DNA of 64,000 bases, taken from positions 6,506,862-6,570,861 of the forward strand of contig NC_058510.1 of NCBI RefSeq assembly GCF_020382885.2, in the 5' to 3' direction. Under the pieces are notes generated by a model, which had not been told where the DNA came from, made no database searches, and saw nothing but the letters and a program-made list of their open reading frames with translations. Positions 11,617 to 23,480 of this stretch are shown in pieces. Numbering within the stretch: position 1 is the stretch's first letter; the number at the start of each line of letters is the position of its first letter. This DNA is from Scatophagus argus (taxonomy: Eukaryota > Chordata > Actinopteri > Scatophagidae). Both the position numbers and the translations under genes were made by a program.

Positions 11617-14600
11617 GCAAGCGCACACTTGTCTCCTTCTGCACATTTTTCACTCTTCACCCTGTCACTTTTCCGTCTCTTCCACTCCTTTCATTATCTT
11701 TCACTTTCGCTCCTCTTTTGTCATCTTCACCTCTCGTGTTTTTTTTTTTTTTGTTGTTGTTGTTTTTTTTCCCCCCCTCGCGTTTCTGTAGAGCATGTAC
11801 AAAGGCAGAGAAAGTTATTGATAGTTCCAGCAGTGGATGAATCATGTTGAGATAACTACATGTGGAGCCAGACTATTCAGCCCCCACTTCCCCCCCGAAA
11901 AACTTCTCTAATTTAATAACGGTCTCAAGTCAGCCACCCCGAAAACCGCCTAAGGAATTGCTCCATGGGGAGTGTGTACATGCCTGCCTTTCCATGTGAG
12001 CCCTCTTAGTTGTACGCACATGTTTTTTGTGATCAGGATAGGTTGATTCCAGACCCTCCTCGCTATCCAACTCTGAAGAATTTGCACTTTTTTTGGCATA
12101 AGTTAAAAGCTCCTCGCTTGAATTCTTGTGCAGAGACATGTATCTGCACAATGTGAATGCACGTTGCACAAACATGTTATAATTTAGACACACACGCAGG
12201 CCTCCTACTGCTACACATAAAGATGATGAATGCACTGTCTCTCCAGAAATATTTAAGGCTGCCTTGCCAAGCAGCCCTGGTGCGGGAGGTCTGCCTCGCT
12301 TTATGAATACCATCAATCCTTCTTTCCTGCGCACACACAAACAACGAAGATGACGCGCGCACACACACCTGAGGGGAATTCATGCGGGATTCTTCCTGTG
12401 AAGAATGCGGGACGCTAGAGCTGTGGGCGGGTGGGGTGAGGGGGGGTTAAAAGGTGTAACTGGAGGAATTTGGGAGAAGCAAGCAGGAGGAGGAGGAGGA
12501 GGAAGGTGGTGGGATGGGTAGATACAAGGGGGAGGTTGACTGTAAAAACAGCACCTGATTGATTTAGCAAATGGAGCGCCACACGGCCTCTCTTTAAGCA
12601 CACACTCACACACACACACACCACTTAGCTTGACATGTCCTGGCTGGGATTCTCATCTTTCAGAATAAGAGCTGAAACAGAGTCGAAAATAGTCTTTTTG
12701 TGGGTGTGTGTGTGTGTGTGTGTGTGTGGACCCTGATATCCCCCATTTCTCCCGTTAAAAGCTCCCCCTCAGACACAGACGCAGGGACAGATCCAGCACG
12801 CATGGTGAATAAATCAGTAGCCCACAGTGGAGGTGTTTGTTCAGTGCTTTGAGTACATCACTGTGATGTCCCTATCAGTAGATACTCTGGCTTTAACTAA
12901 ACCTCGCTTATTGAATTAGAGCCGTATACAAGGACTTGTCAGCTGACTGTATATACCAGCAGCTTGCCAGAGAGGGAGAGAAAGACAGAGAGAGAGAGAG
13001 AGACAGTGGCTGGTCCAAGAAAAACACACCAGTTATAGCACCTCTGGAAAGAATGGAGAGAGGCCATGTTTGTTAAGAATAAATCAACAAAGACTGGTAG
13101 ACGTTTAATTACGTTCCTGGAGAAGTTTTGTTTATCTTTCATTTCTCTTCTCTGGACTCCTGCGTGACAAATTTGTACAGTTGTCACTTTCTTTTTCCCC
13201 TTTTTCTTTTCTCAGTCTCATTTTTGTCCCCCCTCCCCACTTCAAATCTGTAAAATGGCAGAACCCCCCCCCACAAACACCAAGATATTTGTGGGGTTTT
13301 TTTTTCTTTCTTTCCGGTTTCTTAAGAGCAGAGTTTTGCTGTTTCCTCCCAAAACCAAACTGGATATCTTCCTTTGAAACTCTATAGGACGGACACCTCT
13401 CACCTTTGACCCTGTGGCCAGGCCTCTGGGCCGCTCAGGCGGGGGCGGGGGTTTAGGAGGTTAGAGGTCACATGAGTGTCTGTGCTGTGCAGACTGTGTG
13501 TCTGCGGGACACAGTTGCAGCACATGGCCTCAGTAATCCCACTCTCCCATTTCCCAGAGAATCTGAACCAGCTCCAGTCCCAGCATAATGTCTGACAGGA
13601 TTAATGACACATACTCGAATGTTACAGATACCACTGTTGGGCTTTGGACTTATCCAAAGCGACGTGAAATGAGTAAAACAGAAAAATCAGCTCGAGTGCC
13701 TTTTACAGAATTCCCACGACTTAAGTCAGATCGTGGTAAGACAAGCAGTGTGGAAAGAAATCACCAAATGGAGGAAGAGGAGGTTTCACTTTCAAAGAGA
13801 CGGCACATTGGAGACGTTGTGGTGATGTGGTTACGAAACAATGGGGATATGTTAATGTGAGAGACACCCAATACGGACACAGGACGGTTATTATAGACTT
13901 TATTACTGCTCAGAACATATTTGTTTTGTTTTTTGTTTTGTTTTGTTTTTTGCTGTTAACACTGAGGACTGACTGTATACGTGAGCAGTCAGATATGATT
14001 TACACCATGCATTAAGACGATGAAAGAATGGCCAACTGTGTTGCAGCCACGTGACTCGTCCCTCGCCCATGTGTTTTGCAGAGTTGCGTGACTTCGAGCC
14101 CGATGACCAGCAGGAGATCGAGGTCGACGAAGGCAACACGGCCGTTATTGAATGTCACCTCCCCGAAAGCCAGCCCAAGGCTCAGGTCCGCTACAGTGTC
14201 AAACAGGAGTGGCTGGAAACGTCCAAAGGTACTGAGCTGCTTCACTTCATTAGGATCTCACATAATTTCTCTCTGTCTCTCTGCTTCCCTCTTGATTCCC
14301 ATGCTATCTTCATAATTTACCGGAATGCTATAATCCAGCTATCTAGCCCATCACAAAACTGGAGATAACGGTATTATCTCAAGAATGTTGAAACATGGGA
14401 ATGTAGTTGTTTATTTTTCAAACTATTTTCTTCTAAGTTGCCTGGAAGAGAAGAAAAGCTCCAGTGGTTTGTGGCTGGTATGCTGATGATGCCTGGGAGC
14501 TGTAGGTACTGATATCTGCAGCTTATCTCTGAGGAAATGAATACCACATTGACAAGCGTTCACCGACTCTTGGTCAGATTATGGGGCGCCACCTTGTGGT

Positions 14601-16305
14601 CTGTGCTGGCATGTGGTACCACCCAGTTTACATTCAGTGTTTTCATCTTATGGATTTTTCTGTGGTTCCTCTTAGTTTCGGTCAGATTCATGCTTTTGTT
14701 GTATATCTTCCTGCTTTGAAGCTTGAAAATAAGCATGTAAGACCTAATCTCATGTTGTAGTATTGCTTTCCAGGCGCACTGAATTCTTTTCGCCGCCCTG
14801 CGTATTTGTAATCAAGTGTGCACAAAAGTTGATTTTGTTTTCTTACAATTGTGACATGTCTACATTTTGCCTTTTTTTTAAATTCTGGAAAGGTGGCACA
14901 ACAGTTTACACATATGAGTAATGATAGTCGTAATTCTTTTTATAGTTTTCTAGTTTTAATACTTCTTTTTAGTTTCATTGTAGTTATTTTTCCTAATTGC
15001 TCACCAGACTTTTCCTCAGCAGTTTGCTTCCCTGCATTTCACAGGTCCCACAGAAGCTGGCCCATAGGTGTACACTGGAATTAATGTATGGTATTTTTTT
15101 TTTAGGCTTTAACATCTGTTTATTTTTTCCCTGCAGGGAACTACCTCATCATGCCGTCAGGGAACCTGCAGATAGCCAATGCCACGCAGGAAGATGAGGG
15201 GCCGTACAAGTGTGCTGCCTACAATCCCGTCACTCAGGAGGTCAAAACGTCCATCTCTGCTGACCGCCTGCGCATACGCCGTGAGTTACCATCTCCAACA
15301 CTCTGATGATGAGACACACACTGAAATATTAGCTGTTCATTCCGTAAGTAACTACATGAGAAGAGACGTATTTGGAGAGCTGGTAAGCCACATGTGGTGC
15401 ACATGTGTCTCACACATGCAGCTCAGTGTGACTTGTGTCCTCCGATCTTGCCAGGACACATTTAGTCACAGGTGACGATGTGCACAACACATGTTTTTGC
15501 ATCTGTAAAGGTTGAGATGATCGTGCTTAGATTTCACTTCGAGATCTAAATCCTTTTACATTGTGGGTGTAATTTCAGCCACAACACATATACAAGCAAT
15601 TTAAAGAAATGGAGAAGGGTGGGAATATGTGCTGAGACTTTTTCACATCACGTGGGCAAAGCATTCATACCCTGACTTTACTTCTTTCCCAGGCTCCACC
15701 TCAGAAGCAGCTCGTATAATTTACCCTCCGGCGTCTCGTTCAATCATGGTGACCAAAGGGCAGCGGTTGGTGTTGGAGTGTGTGGCCAGCGGCATTCCCA
15801 CCCCGCAAGTAATATGGGCAAAAGATGGGCAGGACCTGCGCTCCCATAACAACACACGCTTCCTGCTCAGCAACCTGCTGATCGACGCAGTGGGCGAGGC
15901 AGACTCGGGCACGTACGTTTGCCAAGCGGACAACGGCATCGGCTCGGCCAGCTCTGCGACGGTGCTTTATGACGTCCAAGTGTTCGGTGAGTAAACTGGA
16001 ACAAAGGAAAGTTTGTTTAGCATGTTGTATGTTGCTTCTGCATGATTTGTTTTGATGGCCTATTATGGAAAAAAAACACATTTGTTAAATGTAGGTTTTC
16101 ATGAGTAGTGTTCTGTCTGTGTTGTGGATTTAATAATTAGACTGACTCCTGTTTGGCGGACACACTGTATGTGTGCACACAGTCATGTGTCTTAGAAGCA
16201 TGGGTGGTGCTGTGCAGGAACGAGTTTGTGGAGACAGAGCTCTCTGTTCTGTAGCAGGACTTGACTGAGTGTGTCTAGGTTATGGATGACTGTTTTTACA
16301 GTGAT

Positions 16306-16350
<45 letters not shown>

Positions 16351-19300
16351 GTTATGGGCTTGTCTCTCTGCAGCTGGTTTTAATTAAAGCCAGAGAGCTG
16401 CTGTGGCTGTAATGAGCTCTGTCTTTTCCTGATTCACAAGCAGCCAACCATCAACTCTATGGCCTGGCTCTGCCTGCCTGACATACACGCACACACATAC
16501 ACACACACACAGACACACACAATTGTGATTTTACTAACACATGTGACTTTGTCAGAGCTTAAACTATTTTAATAATCTATTATTCGTTTAAGTTGTTTAT
16601 CATGCAAAGATGCCAAACATTCATTGGTTCCAGCAGCTTTTTTCTGTTTTCCATTGTTGTAAATTGAATATTTTGTTTTTGATTATGGGTTGGGAGAATA
16701 AGTAATGTGAAAATGTAGAATTCCGTAGATTAAATGAGCAACAGAAGAAGTCAGGAATCTTTTTGATTCTCTGGGTTAATTGATAAATCACTTGGCCTGT
16801 AACATGAAAACTGTGAGAAAATATTGAAAAATGATCCTCAGATTGCTTCTTTGTTTGACTGATATTCCAGAACCCAAAGATATTGAGTTTCCAATGATAC
16901 AAAAGCATAAATTGTTCACAGTTGAGAGCATGAAATCAATATATTTTTCCCAGAAAAATGACTTGAAATACTTACGCTATGAAATATTATTAATTTTCTT
17001 AAAATAATCGTCTCTGACAGTTAGAGACAGACAGTACACGCAGGCACACCTAAATATCCAAGTTAAGATTAAGACTGTGAACCAGCCTCTTGACTTTGTG
17101 ACGTCTCCTGCAGAGCCTCCTCAGGTGACGGTGGAGCTGCAGCAGCAGGAGGTCGTGTACGGAGAGACGGTGCGCTTCACCTGCCAGGCCCGCGGAAAAC
17201 CCTCTCCCTCAGTGGTCTGGCTTCACAACGCTCGACCCCTTGCCCCGTCTCCTCGTCACCGCCTGACCTCCCGGGTACTGCGCGTCTCCAACGTGGGCCC
17301 TCAAGATGATGGACTTTACCAATGCATGGCTGAGAACGGCGTGGGCAGCTCGCAGGCCTCTGCTCGCCTCATCACAGTATCGACCGGTAAGTCACATAGT
17401 CATTTGTCAGAGATTTTTTTTTTTTTATTATTATGTCAAAGCTTTTTTTATTTCATGATGGATGTCTTTTCTTTGTAGGGATTTCATCCAGAGGAAAGCT
17501 GCCCTCGATCTATCGGCCGCTCAGTCCAGATAAGGTGCTAAGAGAGCAGCCGCCCGTTAGGCCTGGCTCCACGGGCGCCATGTTGCCTTTCGACTGCTCT
17601 GAGCTAGCGGGCCAGATCCTGCCTGCGGAAGCCCCCATCATCCTCAGCCAGCCGCGCACGGGCAAAGCTGACTACTATGAACTCACCTGGAGGCCGCGGC
17701 ATGAGCGAGGAGTCCCTGTGCTGGAGTATATGGTCAAATACAGAAAGGTGGTGCCATCACTCCATCACTTCACTGCTTTCTCAGTTAAGATGTCTAAATA
17801 TTAATTATACTCTCTCAAACACTTTCTTGGTCGGTAACTCCCCGCTCTGTCTCTGTCTCAGGTGGGAGACCCTCTTGCAGAGTGGACCTCCAGCAGTATC
17901 TCAGGCTCCCTCTACAAGCTGACTCTGGCCAAACTGCAGCCAGACAGCCTTTATGAGGTGGAGATGGCTGCCAAAAACTGTGCAGGATTGGGGCAACCTG
18001 CTATGATGACCTTCAGAACTGGCAAAAGTACGACACTCTACCGCTTTGGTCCTGACTAATAACTCAGAGTAGTTTATATGGATTATTGTTCACTTGTGAA
18101 CAGACTGTAATGATCTCCAGACGTCTCTGGAACTTTCCTCTAACATTGCTATAAGGTTTACATTAGGGGTTGTGAGTGAAATATCTCAACAGATTTTGGC
18201 TGGACTGCCATGAAATTTAATCAGTCTCATTGGTCAACCCTTAACTTTTCATCTAGCCAGCATCATTAGTTTGAACTTCTTGAACTTTTTCATGAGCACA
18301 TTAGGGTGCTGACATTAGCCTTTAGCTCCAAACACTGTGCATATGTACAGCTGCTGGCACAGCTGATTTAACCTCATTCAAGTGTTATTTCTGTCTTGGA
18401 AGAAAATATTATTAAAATTCTTCATGGCCTCAGAGGCGGTTTCTTAATTTAAACTCAAACTGTTTGTGTTTTTCTGTCTTCAGATCGTAAAGGACAAATT
18501 GACCCGCCGAAAACTCCTGCTGTTCCTTCTCCAAGCCTCTCTCGTAAGTTTGTCTTGAGTGCTGTACCTCTCTTGTTCTCTTGTAAACTCTGCCTCCTAT
18601 TAACTGTACTAATTATAAAAATCACTACTACTAAAGTAACCGTAGTGTTCTTGTTTTACAGCACGACCCTGATGTTCTAACCTTTCTTCTTTTGACTAAC
18701 ATTTCTCGATCTCTTTGTCCTCTCTGTCTCTGAAGGATGAGCTCTCAGTAAGTGCTGAATGTAATGTGTTTCGCCTTCGCTGTCATAATTGCAGTGTTGT
18801 CTGCGACTTTGTTTTTTCCCCTTTCCTTTATCTGATGTACTTTCTTCTTCATCTGCAGCTCCCGAAGCCCCTGACAAGCCCACGGTCTCCACGGCAACAG
18901 AAACGTCGGCATACGTGACTTGGATTCCTCGCGGTAACCGCGGCTTCCCGATCCAATCATTTCGGGTGGAGTATAAGAAGGTGAAGAAGGCAGGAGAGGA
19001 CTGGGTGACAGCGGTGGAAAACATCCCCCCATCGCGGCTTTCTGTGGAGATCACAGGCCTGGAGAAAGGTCGGCCATCTTTACACGCCCTTTCAATAGTG
19101 TTTTTATTCGCAGCAGTTTTATTCTGACTTTGAGGAGAAGTAGGATGTTGTGTCATATAATTACAATGAAGACAATGTCCTGTATAGTTACACTCCCACG
19201 CCCTGTAAATTCATCGGCGTAATGAGTGTTGTTACAGTCGTTTCAGTAATTGCTGCCATCAATCTAAGCCACAACCGAAACGCAATCAACATCGCATTTG

Positions 19301-21746
19301 CTCTTAAAAGGAAAACATAAAGTAATGTGAAAACAAACATCATTAGTCTGCACAACAAAAAGCTTCATTTTCAGCAGTTTGGAGCCCCCAGAGAGCGATT
19401 AGTAATGGTTATCCCTCTCCCTGTAGGTACGTCCTATAAGTTTCGTGTTGTGGCGGTGAATGTAATCGGTTCCAGTCCTCCAAGTGCCCCTTCAAAGGCA
19501 TACACTGTGGTGGGTGGGAGAACCCACGAGCGCCCTGTTGATGGACCCTACATCACCTACAACGAAGCCATCAACGAAACCACCATCATTCTCAAATGGA
19601 CAGTGAGTGGCTTTATTTTTTTATTTTTTTGTCTACTGAAATTAGTGTTCTGCAGTACGACACATTTTCCATTGAGATGTGTAACATGATTTACTTCCCT
19701 CTCACCAGTACACTCCTGTAAACAACACACCCATCTACGGTTTCTACATCTACTACCGGCCAACAGACAGCGATAACGACAGTGACTACAAGAAGGATGT
19801 GGTGGAGGGAGACAGATACTGGCATTCAATCACTGACCTCCAGCCTGAGACTGCCTACGACATCAAAATGCAGAGCTTCAACGAGAAGGGAGAGAGTGAA
19901 TTTGGCAATGTGGTGATCCTCGAAACGAAAGGTGAGGTCTTTTTTTTTCCCTTTACTGCTGCATACTCTCATTATTCCCTTTCAGACTGATTTTAGATGT
20001 GTCTGTAACCCGTTTTGGCACTTTTTGTCTCCTTAGCTCGTCCTAATCACCAGCGACCAGTTCCGTCAGAAACCCCAGACCACGGGTCTGGACACTCTAG
20101 TGGTCTCATGCCTCGGCCTGGCGACCTCCCCTACCTCATAGTTGGTATTGTCCTGGGAGCCTTAGTCTTCATCATTGTTGCCTTCATCCCCTTCTGCCTT
20201 TGGAGGGCTTGGGCCAAACAGAGTGAGTGCCCCTCACAGTTGCTCAAGTCTCTGTAGAGATGAAAAGCATTTCTCCACATCTGTGTAATTGTCTCTTTGT
20301 GCTTATTTCAGAACAAACATCCGACTTGTGTTTTCCTGCCGTGGCCACCCCTGTGTCTTCATGCCAGTACACCATGGTCCCCCTTCAGGGACTTGCCCTG
20401 GTTGGCCACTGCCCGCTGGATGGCCACATGACGGCTCCACATGGCGTCTACCCTGCTAATGGGGAATACACTCCGAACGGCAAAGCTCACCACCCCTCCC
20501 ACTGTCTGCCAGGACTGCAGCAGGTAAATAAATAATAATAAAAAAAACACACACCTAAATATATGTTGTTAATAGGCTCTCCATGTTATGAAAGTCCAGT
20601 AGTGCTGAATATATAATCTGTACGCTCTTGTGTTTTACAGGAGGAGGTGGACTGTGACATGGAGTGTGACACATTGTTGCCACAGACGATGTCAAACGGA
20701 CATCTGCCTGTTTACCACTACTCCACTGGGTACGTTTATGTATAAAACTCAGATACAGTATATATAATCAAATATCGAAGAGTTATCAAATAATCCCTTA
20801 ATGTGGTTTTAAATTGATCTTCATATTGTTGTAAATAAAATATAGAACACTGTGTTAGTCTGACCAAAAGTACAAAACTTCTCTGCAAAGCTCGAATATG
20901 AAAAGCAGCACAGGATGCTTTCACACGCAGTGTTTAGTGTTGGTCTCTCTGGTTTTGGCAGCACTCAGAGCCTAACACACTGTCACTGTAGTTTTGTGTG
21001 AATGGAAGTAGTAGTATTTCAAGGGTTAAAAAAAAAAACAAACCCTAAACCCAAGCTATAAAAAAAAGAAGTCATGTTTGGCTCATCAGTCACTGTTCTG
21101 ACAGTTTATAAAGTGATGCTTGAAACACTTACACAGCCATATTAACCCATTTTTTTTCTTGTTTTCCTTAGTGGTTCAGATCACCATGAACAGAACTTCT
21201 GTCCTGCTGATGACTCAACTTGTCAGCTCATCGACTCTTCCCATCAGCGCCTCAGTTCACAAGAACAGGGAGGTGATGGCAGCTTCTGTGGAGGAGATAA
21301 AGCAGATGATGGCATCACTCACAGTATGTCTCATTTTGACTGAAATTCTCTATGTTGGCCAATAGTCCTTTTTCTTAACTAACACATTTGGAGCAGAGCT
21401 ATTCCTATATTAAGTAATCCACCTGTAATGCAGACAACAGAAGATCGAGGTTTTAGTGTTTAATGTGAACACTGTGAGTTAATAAATAGGAAATCGTCCC
21501 AGGTGATTATTGATTAATAGACTGGAAGGAGAGATGCAGCAGCTGATCTGGTCTCTTTCGCTCCTTCTTCCTGCAGAGCCGGGATCTTTTCCTTTTCTCT
21601 CTCTGGAAGATGAGGGGATTTTCACCACATCATCTTCAACAGCCACGACACCACAGTCCCAAGACAGAACAATACAGGAAGTGAACATCCTCCCAAATGA
21701 AGCATACCCAGAGGACGGACAGACGGCCATCACAATAGATGCATAA
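9643..21746 (+). CDS. boc: BOC, Hedgehog co-receptor (brother of CDO)
   Basis: Type I membrane protein that binds Hedgehog ligands with Patched and promotes signalling in neural tube, axon guidance and muscle. Coding exons: 9643-9754, 10425-10697, 14082-14228, 15137-15280, 15693-15986, 17114-17386, 17479-17747, 17862-18027, 18484-18543, 18859-19068, 19427-19602, 19709-19931, 20037-20222, 20312-20523, 20641-20729, 21172-21323, 21577-21746; all junctions are GT-AG and in frame, giving 1051 aa (human about 1115). Order: signal peptide (hydrophobic core about 16-34); four Ig domains at about 40-128, 130-226, 230-323 and 325-413, each with its Cys pair (LRC/YQC, IEC/YKC, LEC/YVC, FTC/YQC); three FN3 domains at about 462-559, 582-680 and 688-782; TM about 815-838; tail of about 210 residues. 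Four Ig domains separate BOC from CDON, which has five. The third FN3, the Hedgehog-binding one in the family, is rich in Asp around DSDNDSDY. Start chosen for signal peptide and A at -3. The window covers all coding sequence but not the promoter. Confidence 0.95.
10095..10225. repeat. Fragment of decayed interspersed repeat, boc intron
   Basis: The stretch with CATTAGTTGATTAGTCATTT resembles part of the same percomorph repeat family as at 7.6 kb and 16.6 kb. Short and diverged; weak call. Confidence 0.35.
11548..11612. repeat. (CA)32 microsatellite
   Basis: About 32 uninterrupted CA units, among the longest pure dinucleotide runs in the window. Expected to be highly polymorphic. The Val-Cys and Thr-His open frames across it are artefacts. 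Confidence 0.95.
12704..12728. repeat. (GT)n microsatellite
   Basis: About twelve GT units in a boc intron. Confidence 0.9.
16311..16348. repeat. (GT)19 microsatellite
   Basis: Nineteen uninterrupted GT units in the boc intron between the Ig3 and Ig4 exons. Confidence 0.95.
16556..17005. repeat. Two opposed copies of a decayed interspersed repeat
   Basis: The first part (about 16556-16690) reads AACTATTTT, ATTCGTTTAAGT, GCAAAGATGCCAAACATTC and GGTTCCAGCAGCTT, the reverse orientation of the GGGCTGCAACTAA repeat. The second part (about 16800-17005) reads CCCAAAGATATTGAGTTT, AAATTGTTCAC and AGAAAAATGACTTGAAA, the forward orientation. The copies are diverged from one another and noncoding. Family membership is from memory. 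Confidence 0.5.
18140..18410. repeat. Decayed interspersed repeat in boc intron
   Basis: Contains GTGAAATATCTCAACAGATT, GCCATGAAATTT, CCCTTAACTTTTCATCTAGC and GACATTAGCCTTTAGCTC, hallmarks of a repeat common in percomorph introns. Lies wholly in the intron between 18027 and 18484. Related pieces occur at 58.5 kb and at the right edge of the window. Confidence 0.55.
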
Positions 21747-22725
21747 GGGGCTGTTAAACAGAAGAAAACTAGAGAAAATATTTATTTTTGTATGACAGAT
21801 ATTTATATATTTATGCTTTTGTACATAGGTGTCTGAATATACTGTATATAAGGTTATTTTCATATTGAAAAAGACTGTCTATTCATACCCCCACCTGCCC
21901 CCTCACTACGTCATGGAGAAAGGGAGAACCCTGTTGTGGTGCTGTCTGCATTTCCTGGAGAGGGAAATAAGTTTGAGACATTATTCCTCGTGTTAAGAAC
22001 ATCAGACCTGTCACTTCCGCAGGGTATTCCTCTCAGTTCAGCACTTCACGTCTAGACCCTCCTCCTCCTCCTCCCTCCTTGCATCATTCCTCTCAGATAT
22101 CCTCCATCCTAAATGTTTGAGCCTTAGGTACTTAGCTTTATGTACAACAGAAACAAAGGGACCATTCAGAGCAGTCTGATGCTGTAATTATGAGGTGCTT
22201 CATTGCTGTTTAGTTCTCTTGCTTTGTCATGTTTTCAAAATACAACAGTGTCATTTTGTATAGCAGTAACACAAATATATTATGCATTGTTCATCATTAA
22301 CAAACTATTAACAAGTGTATGCAACAACAAATCATTCTGTTTCGGTAGTGTACAAGAGATTATATATTGTATAGTTATTTATTTTTTTAATTTTATGTTA
22401 TTATTTTTTTTAAATCACTGAATGGGAGAGATTCTGGAAAACATCTTAAACTCAGTCATTGATAAGCTGAACTTTATACTGCAACCACTTCTGTGTTTAC
22501 TCATTTGCTGGTTACCAAATGACTGCCAGGTGAGGGCGCTGTGACACATGTGTCAGTATTATTTCTCCCTCACAGGTTGGTGCACAAGTATTAGTCTCTG
22601 CCAGAGGCATCTGCAATCAAAATGAAGGAGATCCTTAATCTACACTCCCCTTACAAGTGTGGCTGTTCTGTGGCTGCACATGCTGGAGCACTATTGCATG
22701 TAAATAAAAGCTTATGAAATTTGAC
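21747..22725 (+). other. boc: boc 3' UTR
   Basis: From the stop codon at 21744-21746 to just after the AATAAA at 22703-22708. AU-rich, no coding potential. The end is inferred from the poly(A) signal. Confidence 0.7.
22703..22708 (+). terminator. Poly(A) signal for boc
   Basis: Canonical AATAAA about 960 bp after the boc stop, followed by TG/TTTG-rich sequence suited to 3'-end cleavage. Confidence 0.65.
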
Positions 22726-22924
22726 TGGTGTTTGGTGCATCTTTGCTGTGTAATTTCCTTCTACAGACAGGTCAGTCTACTCTTGTTGGAATTGAAGTAC
22801 CACGACCAATTTTCATGGCTCCTCCCAAAGTTGGATTATGCAGCATGTCTAAAGTTAGAAAAAAAGTGATGAATTCAATTAATTCATTAAGGAACACACA
22901 ATTCCTCAGTTGGCAGCAAATACA

Positions 22925-23480
22925 AATGTTTCCTTATAAACTTTATTAATTTTGTATTTACAAATACATACATGATCTAACAATTCTGATATGAAACATT
23001 GGTATTTACAAAATAGCTCTTGGGAGGAAAAAAACAGATTCTGTACAGGACAACCTGATAAGTTAGTAAATTACATTGATAGGTAACTGTGCAGGAGGTC
23101 TTGTAACAACCCAAAATACACTGAATTCAAGTTCTAAACCTAAATTTGATTTTGTTTTACAACCAAACGGTTGGTTTAACCAGCATTTCAAATGAAGGAC
23201 CACATTTTCCTGTCAAAAACAAAAAGATTTTTGAAACATTACAAATAATTTTGACATCATACATATGCCAGAACAAACAAATATGAGACCGAAGCTGTGT
23301 GAACATGTAAACAACAAAAATCACCACCAGACGGCTGTGGTGTCCTTTCAACCAAGAAACCGTTCAGGTGCTTCATCACATCTTCCTTGAACTTGTTGAC
23401 CATTTAAAAGACCACATCTCGAACTGAAAACCAAACTCTTCGCTTTATAACACCAGTTTATCAAAATGCAGCAGGACTTG
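22925..23480 (-). other. usf3: usf3 3' UTR
   Basis: Minus-strand transcript from the usf3 stop codon (complement of 23481-23483) to a minus-strand AATAAA. AT-rich with no other gene visible. Confidence 0.6.
22942..22947 (-). terminator. Poly(A) signal for usf3 (minus strand)
   Basis: TTTATT on the plus strand reads AATAAA on the minus strand, about 535 bp past the usf3 stop. Only about 240 bp separate it from the boc poly(A) signal on the other strand. Confidence 0.6.

Larger units (their letters stand above)
10698..14081. other. Large boc intron between Ig1 and Ig2 exons
   Basis: A 3.4-kb intron, the longest inside the boc coding region. It carries a (CA)32 microsatellite at 11548, a (GT)n tract at 12704, a TTTTG-rich stretch near 13920, and a GC-rich block of unique-looking sequence at about 11090-11285. 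No coding exon is missing: the frame continues from 10697 to 14082. Confidence 0.7.
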
